A DNA stretch of 64,000 bases from contig JABVXV010000002.1 of assembly GCA_013365325.1 (NCBI GenBank), positions 186,001 through 250,000 of the forward strand, in the 5' to 3' direction. The position numbers and the translations under genes are program-made. Source of the stretch: Dipetalonema caudispina (lineage: Eukaryota; Nematoda; Chromadorea; Rhabditida; Onchocercidae). Position 1 is the stretch's first letter, and every line of letters begins with the position of its first letter. The notes under the pieces are model-generated. The model had not been told where the DNA came from and did no database searches. It worked only from the letters and a program-made list of their open reading frames with translations. Shown one piece after another: positions 12,293-32,957 of the stretch.

Positions 12293-14047
12293 TTAAAACC
12301 GAGGCATAGCTCGAACTTCGGCAAGCGTTTGATCGATTTTCTCCAAGAAACGATCTTTTGGTCGTGACGTTATCTGAACGAAATTCGAACAAACAATACG
12401 TGAGTCTTGATTGCGAACGTACGGATGTTCTGCGTACATATATGGGGTCAAAGGAGTACTGAAATTAGGTATGAAGGCATTAGATCTTCGCGATTATTTG
12501 CACCAACAGCATATTCTATCGTCTTACTTATGTTGTTAGATCTTGCTAGTTGTTATAAACAAAGATGCACCAGTGAATTTAACTAATTATATACCATTTC
12601 ACTAAGAGTTTTAAAAATTTACCTGTCGGATCCTTTATAATCAATGATCATCTGTTTGTTGTTCCGTTTCCAGTCATCATTGGCTTTTTTCCGGTATGAT
12701 GTATAGCTATCCTAAATATAAATTTTACATTTTGCATTAATTTTATCGTATCTATGCGATTAATATCATTTTGTTTGTCTATCGTACCATTTATCCATAA
12801 CAGAAAGATTAATCCTCAATGTATCGGAATGTTAGCAATACTTTCAATATGCCTTAAATGTTTTGCATATCCATTCATTCATCTGCTAAATAAGAAATTG
12901 GAAAGAATGAATAAGGAAGAATGAGAATTCTCAAATCATAGACTTAATTAAATAATTATCGAATATTCCTTGGAGTGATCTGCAAACTTTTCCCAAAGAA
13001 TTTATCACTTCCTGCAACATAATGCTGAAGAGAGGAAGTTTCAAATAGGTTTAAATTGCCTAACTTTTGTACACACAACCTTTTAATAAGGTGTTACTAA
13101 AAAAATTAAGTATTAGAAATAGAAATGTGAAGTATTAATAAACATAGAATTTCAGTTGTAAAGTTCGTTAATAAGTACCAATCCCACAGGAAATTCTCCG
13201 GAAAAGATGATAACACAGTTAAGGCAGGAATTGATAATAAATAACAGTTTCACCTGTAGAATTTCCCTTTCAAAAAAAAAAAAAAAAAAAAAAAACTTCT
13301 TGATATACATCACAGTATTAGCTATCCAACACTCTTCATAAGACTAATTAAAGCCAAGATTTGCTATGATGAGAATGACGTCATACCTTACTTTGGAAAG
13401 GTGATAGTACAGTTGAGGAGTTATAAGTCGAGTTGGTATTGTTTGTCGGATAATGGGAAGAGTAGGATGATAAGTAATCCTCACTTCCTGTTAGGCCATG
13501 CTCATTGAACATTTTCTCTAACGGTCCTTTCGTGATGTCGTCATCAACTTCAACAATAAAGAAAAATGTTAAAATTTCTTCTAAAAGATTCATTTCTTGG
13601 GATTATTCAAGAAGCAAATGAAACAAAGTGATACATTTCGAATGATTAAAAAGGAAGAAAAGTGAATAAAATGTTGAAATTTAACTTACAGGACTCATTT
13701 AGAGCAGCAGAACCGAGTAAATCATGAATACGAAGCATGCTATAGGCACTTATCGAATTACCCGAATTAGCGGAAAGTTTCGGTAACTTATTTCCAGGGC
13801 GGAATATATTACGCACATACTTTTCAAAACTCGTTGCTATTGGCCCATCAGGGAAAATACTACGATCGTATTTATTCTCCAAACTTGATGATGCACTTGG
13901 GTACCAGGCTGATTTCGTTAAATCATTCTCAGTTCCTCCATTTAGAAGATTATTACCAAAGGTTGTTCTGTCCCTATGGCTATTATAGGTTCCTGTGTTG
14001 TAATTACTGTTACTGTTGCTGTTGTTTTTGCTAATATATGATGACAT
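12293..14047 (-). CDS. Unrecognised protein with a low-complexity Ser/Asn/Tyr-rich N-terminus
   Basis: Four exons, read downwards: 14047-13690, 13547-13387, 12711-12623, 12458-12293. All phases close to a 257-residue protein ending PRF. Exon 1 begins with an Asn/Ser/Tyr-rich stretch followed by basic, proline-containing sequence. Exon 2 is acidic, then again Ser/Asn/Tyr/Thr-rich. Exon 3 is strongly charged (YRKKANDDWKRNNKQ). The C-terminal exon has the best-defined part, including YMYAEHPYVRNQDSRIV and ITSRPKDRFLEKID. There is no signal peptide, membrane segment or enzyme motif. The mix of disordered and charged regions suits a structural or cytoskeletal protein, which is inference only. Exon 2's acceptor (GTTGAAG) is weaker than the others. 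Confidence 0.75.
13271..13295 (+). repeat. Poly(A) tract in intron 2 of the 12.3-14.0 kb gene
   Basis: A run of more than 20 A on the plus strand, within the intron between 13387 and 12711. On the gene's own strand it reads as poly(T). Confidence 0.8.
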
Positions 14048-14140
14048 ATTGCAAATTATCTAAAATAATTCAAAGTAATGTAAATAGAATTGATAATTTT
14101 GAATTCAACACGAATATGACAAATTCCAGAAATTAACCAA

Positions 14141-14224
14141 ATTACGGCAAATAGCTTATGAGCTAAATATTGTATCGATTAAATTATGGCAAATAGCTTA
14201 CGAGCTAAATATCGTATCGATTAA
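14141..14224. repeat. Tandem duplication, two 42-bp units
   Basis: The unit starting ATTACGGCAAATAGCTTATG at 14141 recurs from 14183 with a few substitutions (for example ATTATGGC for ATTACGGC). It lies about 100 bases upstream of the start codon of the minus-strand gene at 12293-14047, so it may sit in that gene's promoter or 5' UTR. Confidence 0.85.
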
Positions 14225-15141
14225 ATTATTTTGTTTTTTTCGAGCTTTAAATTAAATCTGGTCGTTATTATAGCAATATTAAATTAAATCGAACTAATAA
14301 ATTTGTACAAAATCTATACTACTTCAACCCATTTATTTTAAGCATTAAATGTTCGAAAATTTTGTTTGAAATTAAAAATTACACAATACTTGAAAGGCAA
14401 TAGTTCAGATTTTTTTCCCTGAGCATTTAATTTTTTTCTTGTTCTGATGCATGACAGAACATTTGCCTTTACTAATATTTAGCTAATTAACAGGAATTTT
14501 GCACATTATTTGATATACTGCTTGCTTTTCACATTTTTTGACCCCTTAAAATCGATTACGGAATTATTTTCATCACAATTCTCTTGAATTCTATGTCAAA
14601 TTAACGCTTTTCTTCATTACCTTTGCTTACGAAAAATATTCAGAAAATAGAAGAAAAATGGAATAAAGCAAATTTTAAGAAGTCTTTTAATATATCGTCG
14701 GTCTGATCAATTAAATCGACTTTCCTAAAGAAAAGCAATGAGTAACTAATTTCTCCCTCTAATGCTATCCCACAAATGTCAAAGTTCATGGATATACACA
14801 TATATCAATGAAATGCACAGCGTTGACTCAGATATTTATTAGTCTTATCTTTTCATTCCTCATATATTTCAATAATTCCTTAGCAAATGGATAAAATCAG
14901 CATTTATCAATTGGGTTGAATAAGTTAAGCTAAAAATAACAAGAAATAATGTGAATCAAACTGACAAGCAGAGCAGTAAGATGATGAAGTTCAAAGCAAG
15001 AAGTTTGCAAATTTCCGTAAGTTGAATTTCTTTATCCTCCCTTCCTCTTGCATTTCTTCTTCCTAATTATAGAACAGCTGTCTTTAATCTTTTCCCCTCT
15101 GAGTTAAAGAGCATTTTATCTAGTTTCTGTATAGCCAAGCC

Positions 15142-15179
<38 letters not shown>

Positions 15180-15517
15180 ATATTTTGTAATGTATACATT
15201 ACATAGATACACAATTGGCCGGCTTTCTTGAATTTGTGGCCAGAAGTTGAAAATGCGGAAGTTCATGAATATCACAATGCTATACACTGCAGTACAGATG
15301 TAGGCATCTCTTCAAAATTTTTCTTTTTTTTTTAAAAAAAATATTTTCTTGCAATAATACTTTGAACTTTCATCGCTGCAATTTAAAACTACGAAAATCC
15401 CCAGCAACTTCATAGAAATTAGGATAGATTATAGCAATCCCATATTCAGTAAAAAAATATCGCAAAGTTGCAAAATAGCAGGCAGATATTGGTCTATACT
15501 TTATAATTGGCATATCT
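14225..15517. other. Gene-free interval with a CT microsatellite
   Basis: About 1.3 kb between the start of the 12.3-14.0 kb gene and the 3' end of the glutamate receptor gene. It contains a (CT)n run at about 15148-15177. No coding frame or RNA gene is visible. Its right part should hold the receptor's 3' UTR. Confidence 0.55.
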
Positions 15518-25209
<9,692 letters not shown>

Positions 25210-28105
25210 CTCAAGTTTTTTGAAATTTTTTAATATTTCCTTAAAAATATTGCAGTTTATAGTCGATGAACCTGCCCGGCCAATTCGAATTTCGGTTTAT
25301 AAAATATACTTTGCAGGCAAAAATTGCCACACAGATAATGTGGCCTTTTAATTTCATCTTATTATTTCAATCTTTTTGGATTGCCTCTTAATAAACAACA
25401 GTAATAGAAATTGGAAGAAATTTCTGAGCACTATTTCAGACTTTTTCCATTTCAACCGATCCGCTCTTCGACAATTCGTTCAATTCTATCACGAGTGAAC
25501 AATATAATGGATGTGATATTATCACCAAACAATTATTAATATTTCAAATAATGGGTTTGAAACTTACGTAGTGGCACCTTTCGAATGAAACAATAAGTCT
25601 GCTGAAGCCAAAAAGCAAGGAAGATGAGTAAAATGGTTTTTGTATAAGTAAGTATCATTGAGATTTTGTGAGGTGTAATTCCATATAGGAAGAAAAGCAG
25701 TTGAAAACAAGAGAAGCAAGCTCACTTCACTATGAAATTAGGCTTTTGAAGAGCAAGAAGGAGCCAAATTGCATCTTCCGATATCCACTACGCCCAACAA
25801 AATTTACGGCGTTTAAAAAAGTACAATACGGAGATGAAGCTTCCGTTGCAAAAAGAATAATTCGTTGACACCAAATTATTCCGCATCTAGTAATCCTTCG
25901 TTCTTTCTCGTGCAGAATTATGGGCGAAAAACTGGAAATTTCCAAAGTGTTGTAGTTTGTGGAAAGATAGATCCCAATGAAGCGAAGTATATTGTTCGCA
26001 TTTTGCCTTCTTTGCTGCCTCCATGTCCCTTCATATAAGAGATGTTGTCATTAAAATGCAAATCCAATTTGCTTAACGGCCATTTTTCAACCAAGGATGA
26101 TGAAAGGAGGCCTAAAGCATCCCATCGCTACATGCGACCCGATATTCCATGTTTTCCAGCAATAACACCGGGCATTTTATAAAGTTTCCTGGTTTTATTT
26201 ACGTTTGCAATTATGACTAACAGCACTTTTCAAGCCTGTAGAGTACTACAAAGTGATTAACAAACTTCCGATATATATTTAATAGAATATTGAAGTCACA
26301 TTCACTTGAAGTTTCACAATGATAGGCCTTGTTGGCTCTATTGTTAGATAATACACAGCTCTATCGATAGATTTAAAAAGGAGGCTTCCTATAAATTTAT
26401 TATCCAATCCCATGGGAATAATCCAACACGACAAACCTTGCCGTTAGACTTCATCCCTGAATTAATCATCTCCTTCATCGCTGATTGCACTAATATACAA
26501 TTTTATCAAGTCAGATGATGTGCATCCAATTCTTGCAAACTTTACTTATCATCTACTCCAACTATTATTCCCTTGTTTAACGAAAAAGGGATAAAATTTA
26601 GGAAATAAAAGTGAGAAGATCAAACAATTTGACATTGCTAACACACGAGCTTCTACCAAAATTTCTTAATTGATTTCCCTTCCAAAACCAACTATTAAGA
26701 CAAATTTCAACTTGAAATCTTCAGGTTCTAATAGCCTATAGCGACCACATAATATCAACGATCCTGTTTCTTCACTATTTCATGAATATTGATATCGAGG
26801 ATATATCTCATATTCTTACTACTTTCTAGATACAGATCTAGCAGGATAAATAGCTGGTCATTACTAATCCCCTCAAGTTAGTTGTTTCTCCTTGAAGATG
26901 ATGAATTTCCATTTGTAATTTGCACAATAAAGGGAATATTCCCTCAACTGTAATTCTTTTCACCGAATTACTTCCATCTTTCTTGAGTATCATGCATTGT
27001 ACCCATACTGTATCTTCAAAGCTCAGTAAGCTTAGAAAACATTCTCACACGAACAATAAGCCAAACTTGCTTTTTACTCCTTAAGTACAATGTAAAATTT
27101 CGTAATGCTGTCGGAATTTTCACTCCTGCTGAAAAAATCTACATATGCATAACGGTTAATAATTATGCTTTAAAGCATTTCCTGAACATCAACTTCCTAT
27201 AAATATCTCATTTACGACTAACTTTATTCATTAATAATAATAATTAATTGGACAAGACAAGAAGATAAGGGCCAAAAGTTCAGATGGAGAATAAGCATAA
27301 CATTCACAAACAGTAAGTTCCTTTTAGTTATTATTCTCATCCATTCTATGACATGGCCATTTATTGTAATAGGCCCAGTCTCAAGAATAACACATATGAA
27401 CATTTCCGTATTACTTTAGAATTTTTTATGATACTATTCAGAGAGCTGTTCTCGACATTTCCACCATCTCATTATAATCTCACATTTATAGGCACTATAG
27501 AAATTGATTTGTTGCTTCATGAATTGACTTCCCAAATGTTGCGTAGTGACAAGAACATCGGGACATCTCGGGAAGACCGAACAATGGAATCACTTAGGAT
27601 GTCATTAACGGGTGTACACACTCATTCGTCTGAGAATCCTTCAGTACCACTGCAGCTATATTGCCTGCATCTTGCGAGTAAACCAAGGTAGCAGAACGCG
27701 GTTACGATAAAGAGCCTAGTCCATCCAGCCTGGTCGGAATAACAGACTGCTTGGCTTATCGTTATTTATGGTTCTTAGTGCTATATTGCAAAAATTCTTT
27801 CAAATGCAATCAAGATCAGGGCTTATAGTTTTGTAGGTATTCGAACTTGCGTTATCATTTCAAGCAAATTGCTTCTTTGTTATCAGATTAGTAGAGTACT
27901 ATTTTATAGTAAGCCTTATTATGCAATCCAATAATTAGAAACCGTTTTATCCCCATAATGAGACAAAAGATAAGAGTCAGTCAAACGGATGACATATTAG
28001 CAGTGCTCACTGTTGGATCTTTCTGTTGAGACTGGGACATTTTCTGGTCGTATTCAGTTTTCATCCTGACTAAAAAATAAATTTTCGTTGCTTCTATTAC
28101 AGGTA
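25210..28105. other. Interval likely holding the receptor's 5' exons and upstream regions
   Basis: About 2.9 kb between the first receptor exon I can support and mrpl-45, which runs the other way. The receptor's signal peptide and first residues should be in or beyond it. A minus-strand stretch at about 25273-25310 reads like the start of the family's amino-terminal domain (EIRIGRAG) and ends in phase with the next exon, but an in-frame TAA lies just upstream with no AG acceptor between. Parts near 25.7 kb and 27.6 kb look less AT-rich than their surroundings but match nothing I know. Confidence 0.4.
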
Positions 28106-30514
28106 ATGTTACAGAAGACATACAGTTGTTTGCAGCGATTAATTTGTCCGATTTTTATTGCTCCAACCAGCCTTGTGCTGGTTCCTTCTTGTCATGTCCA
28201 CCATCACAAAGAACGTCACAACCTACGGCTCTTTCTCGGTATTCAACGCTCAAACAAGCACAAAGCTAACCGGAATACACACATCAACGAACGGAAATTT
28301 GCTCGGGTATATTCTTTCTGAATGATATTCATAATAGTGCGATAGAAAGAGAGAGAGAGAAAAAAGAAAAGAGAATAAATTCCGATATATCAGTTTCAAC
28401 AAGAAAGCATAACCGATCAGGAAATCAGTGGAAAATATTGTCATTATGTTTCTTATTGCTACTGATAAATTGTAGCTTCGAGGTAAGAAAAATTTCAACA
28501 TCGAATTGCCGGATGATGAGATGCAAGAAAAAAGGAAGAAGATGAGCCCACTGGATATGCGACTTATTTTGCTGAAGAAAGGATTCAATCCATATAGAGA
28601 CGTCACACCTCAGACATGGAAAGAGTTTCAAGTGACTTTCAATTCATGTTGTTAGTTTTTCCAAAAAAATTTTTTTATCAGACGAATACCACTAGCTGTG
28701 TACTTCATCTTCGTGGTGATTAGGGCGATATAAATCACGCGATGTTTCTCCAGAATTTTTTTGAAACTTAAGATACATCATTTCAGATCAAGTAATGGAT
28801 CCTTTTATTCCAAGAGAAGGACCTTCGCCTGATAATCCTTACACTATTTTTCGAAAAAATCCTTTGAAACTATTAGGCTTTCCTTTCTTATTACCTCCAG
28901 AATTTCACGAAAAGAAAGAATCTTTGGAATACGCGCTACTGAGAGCAGAAGAAGGACGATTCACGGCATATCAACATAAGTGTGTCATTTACTGTCTTAT
29001 CGTTAACGCAGCATATCATACGATGAATTTTACTGCTTTTTGCTCCGGACATTCTTAACTGATTATCAGTTTTTTACAGTTTCATGTTATTTCCAGATAT
29101 TTTAACCACAGACATGGTGTGAAAAGAATGCGTAAAAGAAAGGGATTTGAAAATTTCAGTGTTAAGGTAGGTTGAATTCAAAGAGGTAACAGGTTTCGAC
29201 TGTGATAATTTATTTGCAGCATTCTAGTCCAAACGTATAGTGTGTTTAAGATTAAGCAAATGCATTGTTTTTGAAGTCATCTTGTTTTTAGACTTTCCCG
29301 GCTACTGCTGACGAAGTTTATATTGAGGCTCACAGAGCTTTGATGGCTCGTGATAAGACTGCATTACAAAAATATATAACAGAAGCAGCGTTTGGGGTAA
29401 GTGATTTTGTACTTTTAACAGAAGTATTGGAATTTCAGATTCATTTTCTTCATTTATCTTCCATGTCATTTGTTATTACTTATTCTTCTGTATTTGCACA
29501 ATTCATCAGTGTCATAGGTTTTGTGCTTTCCGACTTTCTTGTATTCGGAGAACTCCTTTCCAACTTTCGTTGGCTGGTCTTATTTTTGTTCTTATCCATC
29601 ATCTAATCTTAACAATCTATAGTTCTTATCATATTTATGTTTACTCCCTTTCTCTGCACTCTTGCAATATCTCAACTTGCCTTTTCATGTAGCAGATAGT
29701 GCATCATTACCTTCATGAGCGATCCATTTTAAAGATCTTAGAAAAAAAAGTTATTTTGGTTGAAGTTTTCTTCGATTTATCTCGTATAATTATGCATACA
29801 TGGTGTCTTTCCGTTGCAGAAAATGTGGCCGGACGTGGAAAGTGGTTCAGTAGTATGGGAACTAATGAAACATATCGAACCATCACGCGTTGTATCTGTT
29901 CGCTGTGCTGATTTCCCACACCAATCTGGAAATGATATCGCCCAAATCATCGTTCGAATGCATACAATGCAGGTATTATATTTGCTTATTGTTACTTATT
30001 TAATTTTTGGTTAACATAACCCTTATTTCGAAATCATTATGCAAAACAGCATGTCTGTATTTTTGGCTCTTTTCTTTAAAAAAAGAAAAAAAGTGAATTC
30101 TTTCAGTTAAAAAATTGAATCAGAACTATCTTGCAGAAAATTGCGCTTTATGACCGTTTTGGTAGATTAATACTCGGAACAGAACATGAGGCAAAACCAG
30201 TGCTGGAATATGTAGTGTTCGAAAATCATATTGCTAGCTTTGATGGTACTTGGAGGTTACACGATAAAGTTTATCCAGAATGGATCAAGCCCAAGCGAGA
30301 TTTGCCTAGGTTAGCGTTCATATGGATTTGTAGATCACTGAATTGTTGTTATAGATGGGTGGTTTAAGTGTTTCTTTTTACGTGAAATCAAAAATCAGTA
30401 GAAATTATTTGCAGACAAACGAAAATCTCTCAGGAACATTTACGAATCCGGACCAGGCAACCACTCAAATTAGGTGGTGGTCGAGAACTACCGGAAAGTA
30501 ATGAAGAAAAGTAA
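28106..30514 (+). CDS. mrpl-45: Mitochondrial large-subunit ribosomal protein mL45 (Tim44-like fold)
   Basis: mL45 lies near the exit of the mitoribosomal peptide tunnel and helps hold the ribosome to the inner membrane. Eight exons: 28106-28238, 28483-28647, 28787-28979, 29097-29166, 29292-29396, 29820-29972, 30137-30309, 30415-30514. Phases close to 363 residues. The ATG follows an ATTACAG acceptor by 3 bases, an expected trans-splice site. The N-terminus is a basic presequence. Family blocks are DEVYIEAHRALMARD, EPSRVVSVRCADF, IIVRMHTMQKIALYDRFGRL and VLEYVVFENHIASFDGTWR. Two boundaries are less sure: the exon 2 acceptor (TTCGAG) and donor (CAT then GTTGTT) were chosen because only they keep the frame. 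A second gene, dss-1, follows on the same strand after 626 bp. Confidence 0.93.
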
Positions 30515-30855
30515 TGAGCTTATTGCCATGTCCAAAAAATGTGTTATAGTATTGCTGGAGTAGGTATCTGAAGAGTTCTGTTCGTGAAAAAAATAACAGT
30601 TTATGATTTATATCTCTGATGTGATGTAAAGAAATATAAAAACTATTCATTTGTACTTTTCGGAAAATGTGATCCACCAAAGTCGTTTAATGAAATGAAG
30701 TAAAATTTTTAATTTATTTTGTGAAGAAGTTTATTTCTTGTAAAATGCAATTTAATACTCGCTTCCATTGACTTCATTTGCTGTTATTTTTTAAGATTTG
30801 TTTTTGTTATATATATATATCACTTTTTTCTTCTTTCCCCTGGCCTCTATAGCGT

Positions 30856-30930
30856 ATGCATTTTCTGCCACCGGATACGGAAAACGCCGGACTGCATGAA
30901 TTGTATACTTTCAGCATTGAAGTGATCTAA
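30856..30930 (+). CDS. Possible 24-residue small ORF or unassigned exon between mrpl-45 and dss-1
   Basis: A long pyrimidine run ending CTCTATAG is followed 3 bases later by an ATG and 24 codons ending in TAA; the peptide starts MHFLPPDTENAGLHEL. Local composition is richer in GC than the sequence around it, and the acceptor is as strong as those of the real genes nearby. It cannot be joined in frame to the last mrpl-45 exon with the donors I see, and dss-1 starts afresh 210 bases later. It could be a trans-spliced small ORF, a uORF in the dss-1 leader, or part of an unknown gene. Confidence 0.3.
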   Translation: MHFLPPDTENAGLHELYTFSIEVI

Positions 30931-31140
30931 CATCTCTACTTGTTCCTCACCAACCAAGTAATAAACTTTGTTAATAGTTCCTTAAATGGAATGTGACCTA
31001 TATTTGATGCTTAGATATTATAGCACGTATTTGTAGAGCTTTTCCAACTTGCGATACATGATTCATTACAGGTTTCATCATTGAAATTGTTCTATAGGTT
31101 CGGAATCGAATTGTGAAATTACAATTCAAAGGATTTAACA

Positions 31141-31868
31141 ATGACAGAAGGAAAAAACAAAAGCAAACCGGAAGATAGCCAGCAGAAAATGGAAACACAT
31201 ATTGAAGAGGATGATGAGTTTGAGGAATTTCCCCAACAAGATTGGCAAGCTAAGGAGGGTGCTGAAGATGAAGAGGTTCGGACTAATTGGATGTTTTAGA
31301 TGTATACATTTATCTTAAGCAGGTTGCAGACGTGCAATGCACAGCTAATGAGCTTCGAGCTCTTTTATGCTTATAGCACCTCCACTTTCCACTTCAAATC
31401 ATAATAATCTATGCTTGACAGTTGACAGCTGATTCGTCCATATCCTGAAGGAAATGTTTTTTTCTATTTCTTCTTGCAATTATTAATGACCGAAGTATGA
31501 GTAGGTGTTTGTCAGTTATAATGTAGGATTTTACGCTCTGAAAAAAGTTTGGGAATTTCTCTTTTATTTTCTTATATTTTTTTGCTTTGGATGGAATTCA
31601 GATGAGTTCCCTGCAAATCATTACTAGTTACAGGAACTGAATGTCTGGGAAGACAATTGGGATGATGAAGCGAACGAGAATGATTTTGCCAAACAGCTAA
31701 GGTTTGCTTTTACATGTTGGTTTTTTCAATATTTTATCGGTTTTTGAAATCACTGTAACTTTTAACATAGGGTATGGTATACAGAATTATTCATTGCTAT
31801 TTGGGATTCTTCATCACTTTTATTTCAGAGATGAACTTGCTAAACACGGTCACGGTACTGCAACATGA
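31141..31868 (+). CDS. dss-1: DSS1/SEM1 (26S proteasome lid and BRCA2-associated acidic protein)
   Basis: DSS1 is a small disordered acidic protein that binds the proteasome lid, BRCA2-type repair proteins and the TREX-2 export complex. Three exons: 31141-31275, 31634-31701, 31829-31868, in phase, 80 residues (70 in human). Both signature acidic-aromatic segments are present: EEDDEFEEFPQQDW and LNVWEDNWDDE. The C-terminal helix reads NDFAKQLRDELAKHG. The N-terminal 21 residues before the first acidic block are Lys/Glu-rich and slightly longer than in vertebrates. A TTCTATAG acceptor at about 31092-31099 may take a spliced leader. The gene converges on mrpl-18: the stops are 232 bp apart. Confidence 0.97.
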
Positions 31869-32100
31869 TGCTGTAATATCGATGTTTCATTAATTCTTAA
31901 ATCTAATTTAATGGTTTTCTTAAATCTTGTGGCATAAATCTCTTTCTTTCTAAGCCAAAGAGTCACAAAACTAATTTAATGTGCAGGATAAAGAATTTCT
32001 AGTAAAAGTATATTTAACGGAAAAAAACTTCATGTGCCGAAACATACTGAGATGGTCGTATTACTGAAATGGATTTAAAATGAACTACTCTCTCTATGTT

Positions 32101-32957
32101 CTACTCAATATTATCTTCTCGAGTATGTTGTATTTCATAGCCGTCATAAGTTAATTGAGGATCAGTTTCGAAAGTGTGTGGGATGGCCTGCGGTTCTCCG
32201 AGTTTGACTCCACTTTCTATTAAAGCATCGAAAAATGCAGATGTCTGCAAAATTTAATAGTGAAAGAAACAGTGAGAAATAGCTTTGTCTATGTGTATTA
32301 CCATCTCATGTAACAAAAACTTGTAACTTAAAACGGTTTTTCGCAAAGCAACTTACGTGTGCACTCCTTTTGATATGTTCCGTATCAATATCTTGTAAGA
32401 AATGTATTCCAGCCATAGCACACCTTAAGCCAAGCACACGACCGACATTTGCACAAGCAGAAATATCAGAAGGACTGAAATAATCCTGAATCATAGATTT
32501 ACAACTACAGGGCAATCTGGAGGAAAATGTTGAGGACAAATTTCTCTCAAATAATCTTTTGGAATCACCACAAGTTAATTAATGAACCTGCAAAGCTGTG
32601 CAGATATTTGTTTTTCACGTGAAGATGCTGTTAACACAATGCCCTCCTTGTAATGTTCAATGTGACCTTCAATATACCGTCGATGCCGCTGAAAATTTGC
32701 CCTGGAAGCTTTCAGAATTCAGAAGGAAAATTCAAGAAGTTGCTCATTTGCATTGCTTGTTAGGTTATGAAATTTGAATGGATCTGTATTTGAAAAAATA
32801 TGTGCAGTCAAAAACGTGAAGTTCACCTATATATAAATGAATGCTTGTGTCGATCAACATCCATTCCGTAACCTGCTGGATAAGTTTGGAGGCCGAGTCG
32901 CTCAATGTTCCGGGGATTTCGATTGATGAATTTTGTTAGCAGTCGTGAACGTGTCAT
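32101..32957 (-). CDS. mrpl-18: Mitochondrial large-subunit ribosomal protein uL18m
   Basis: uL18m belongs to the central protuberance of the mitochondrial large ribosomal subunit. Four exons, read downwards: 32957-32827, 32701-32588, 32504-32357, 32244-32101. Phases close to 178 residues. The start codon follows a CTTTCAG acceptor by a single base, a clear trans-splice signature. Family blocks are RNPRNIERLGLQ in exon 1, HRRYIEGHIEHYKEGIVL then TASSREKQ in exon 2, and ANVGRVLGLRCAMAGI in exon 3. The exon 2 acceptor is CTTCCAG at 32702; the more obvious TTTTCAG 11 bases further in would break the frame. The last exon adds an acidic tail. Confidence 0.93.

Noticed and set aside
25680..26160. 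Possible transposon remnant in a less AT-rich patch
   Set aside because: Frames are broken and no terminal repeats, transposase or reverse transcriptase motif could be recognised.
28250..28606. 118-codon minus-strand frame
   Set aside because: It overlaps mrpl-45 exon 2 on the other strand and has a hydrophobic, low-complexity translation with no family match.
32691..32701. TTTTCAG as the acceptor of mrpl-18 exon 2
   Set aside because: It shifts the frame. The CTTCCAG 11 bases upstream gives a continuous uL18m sequence.
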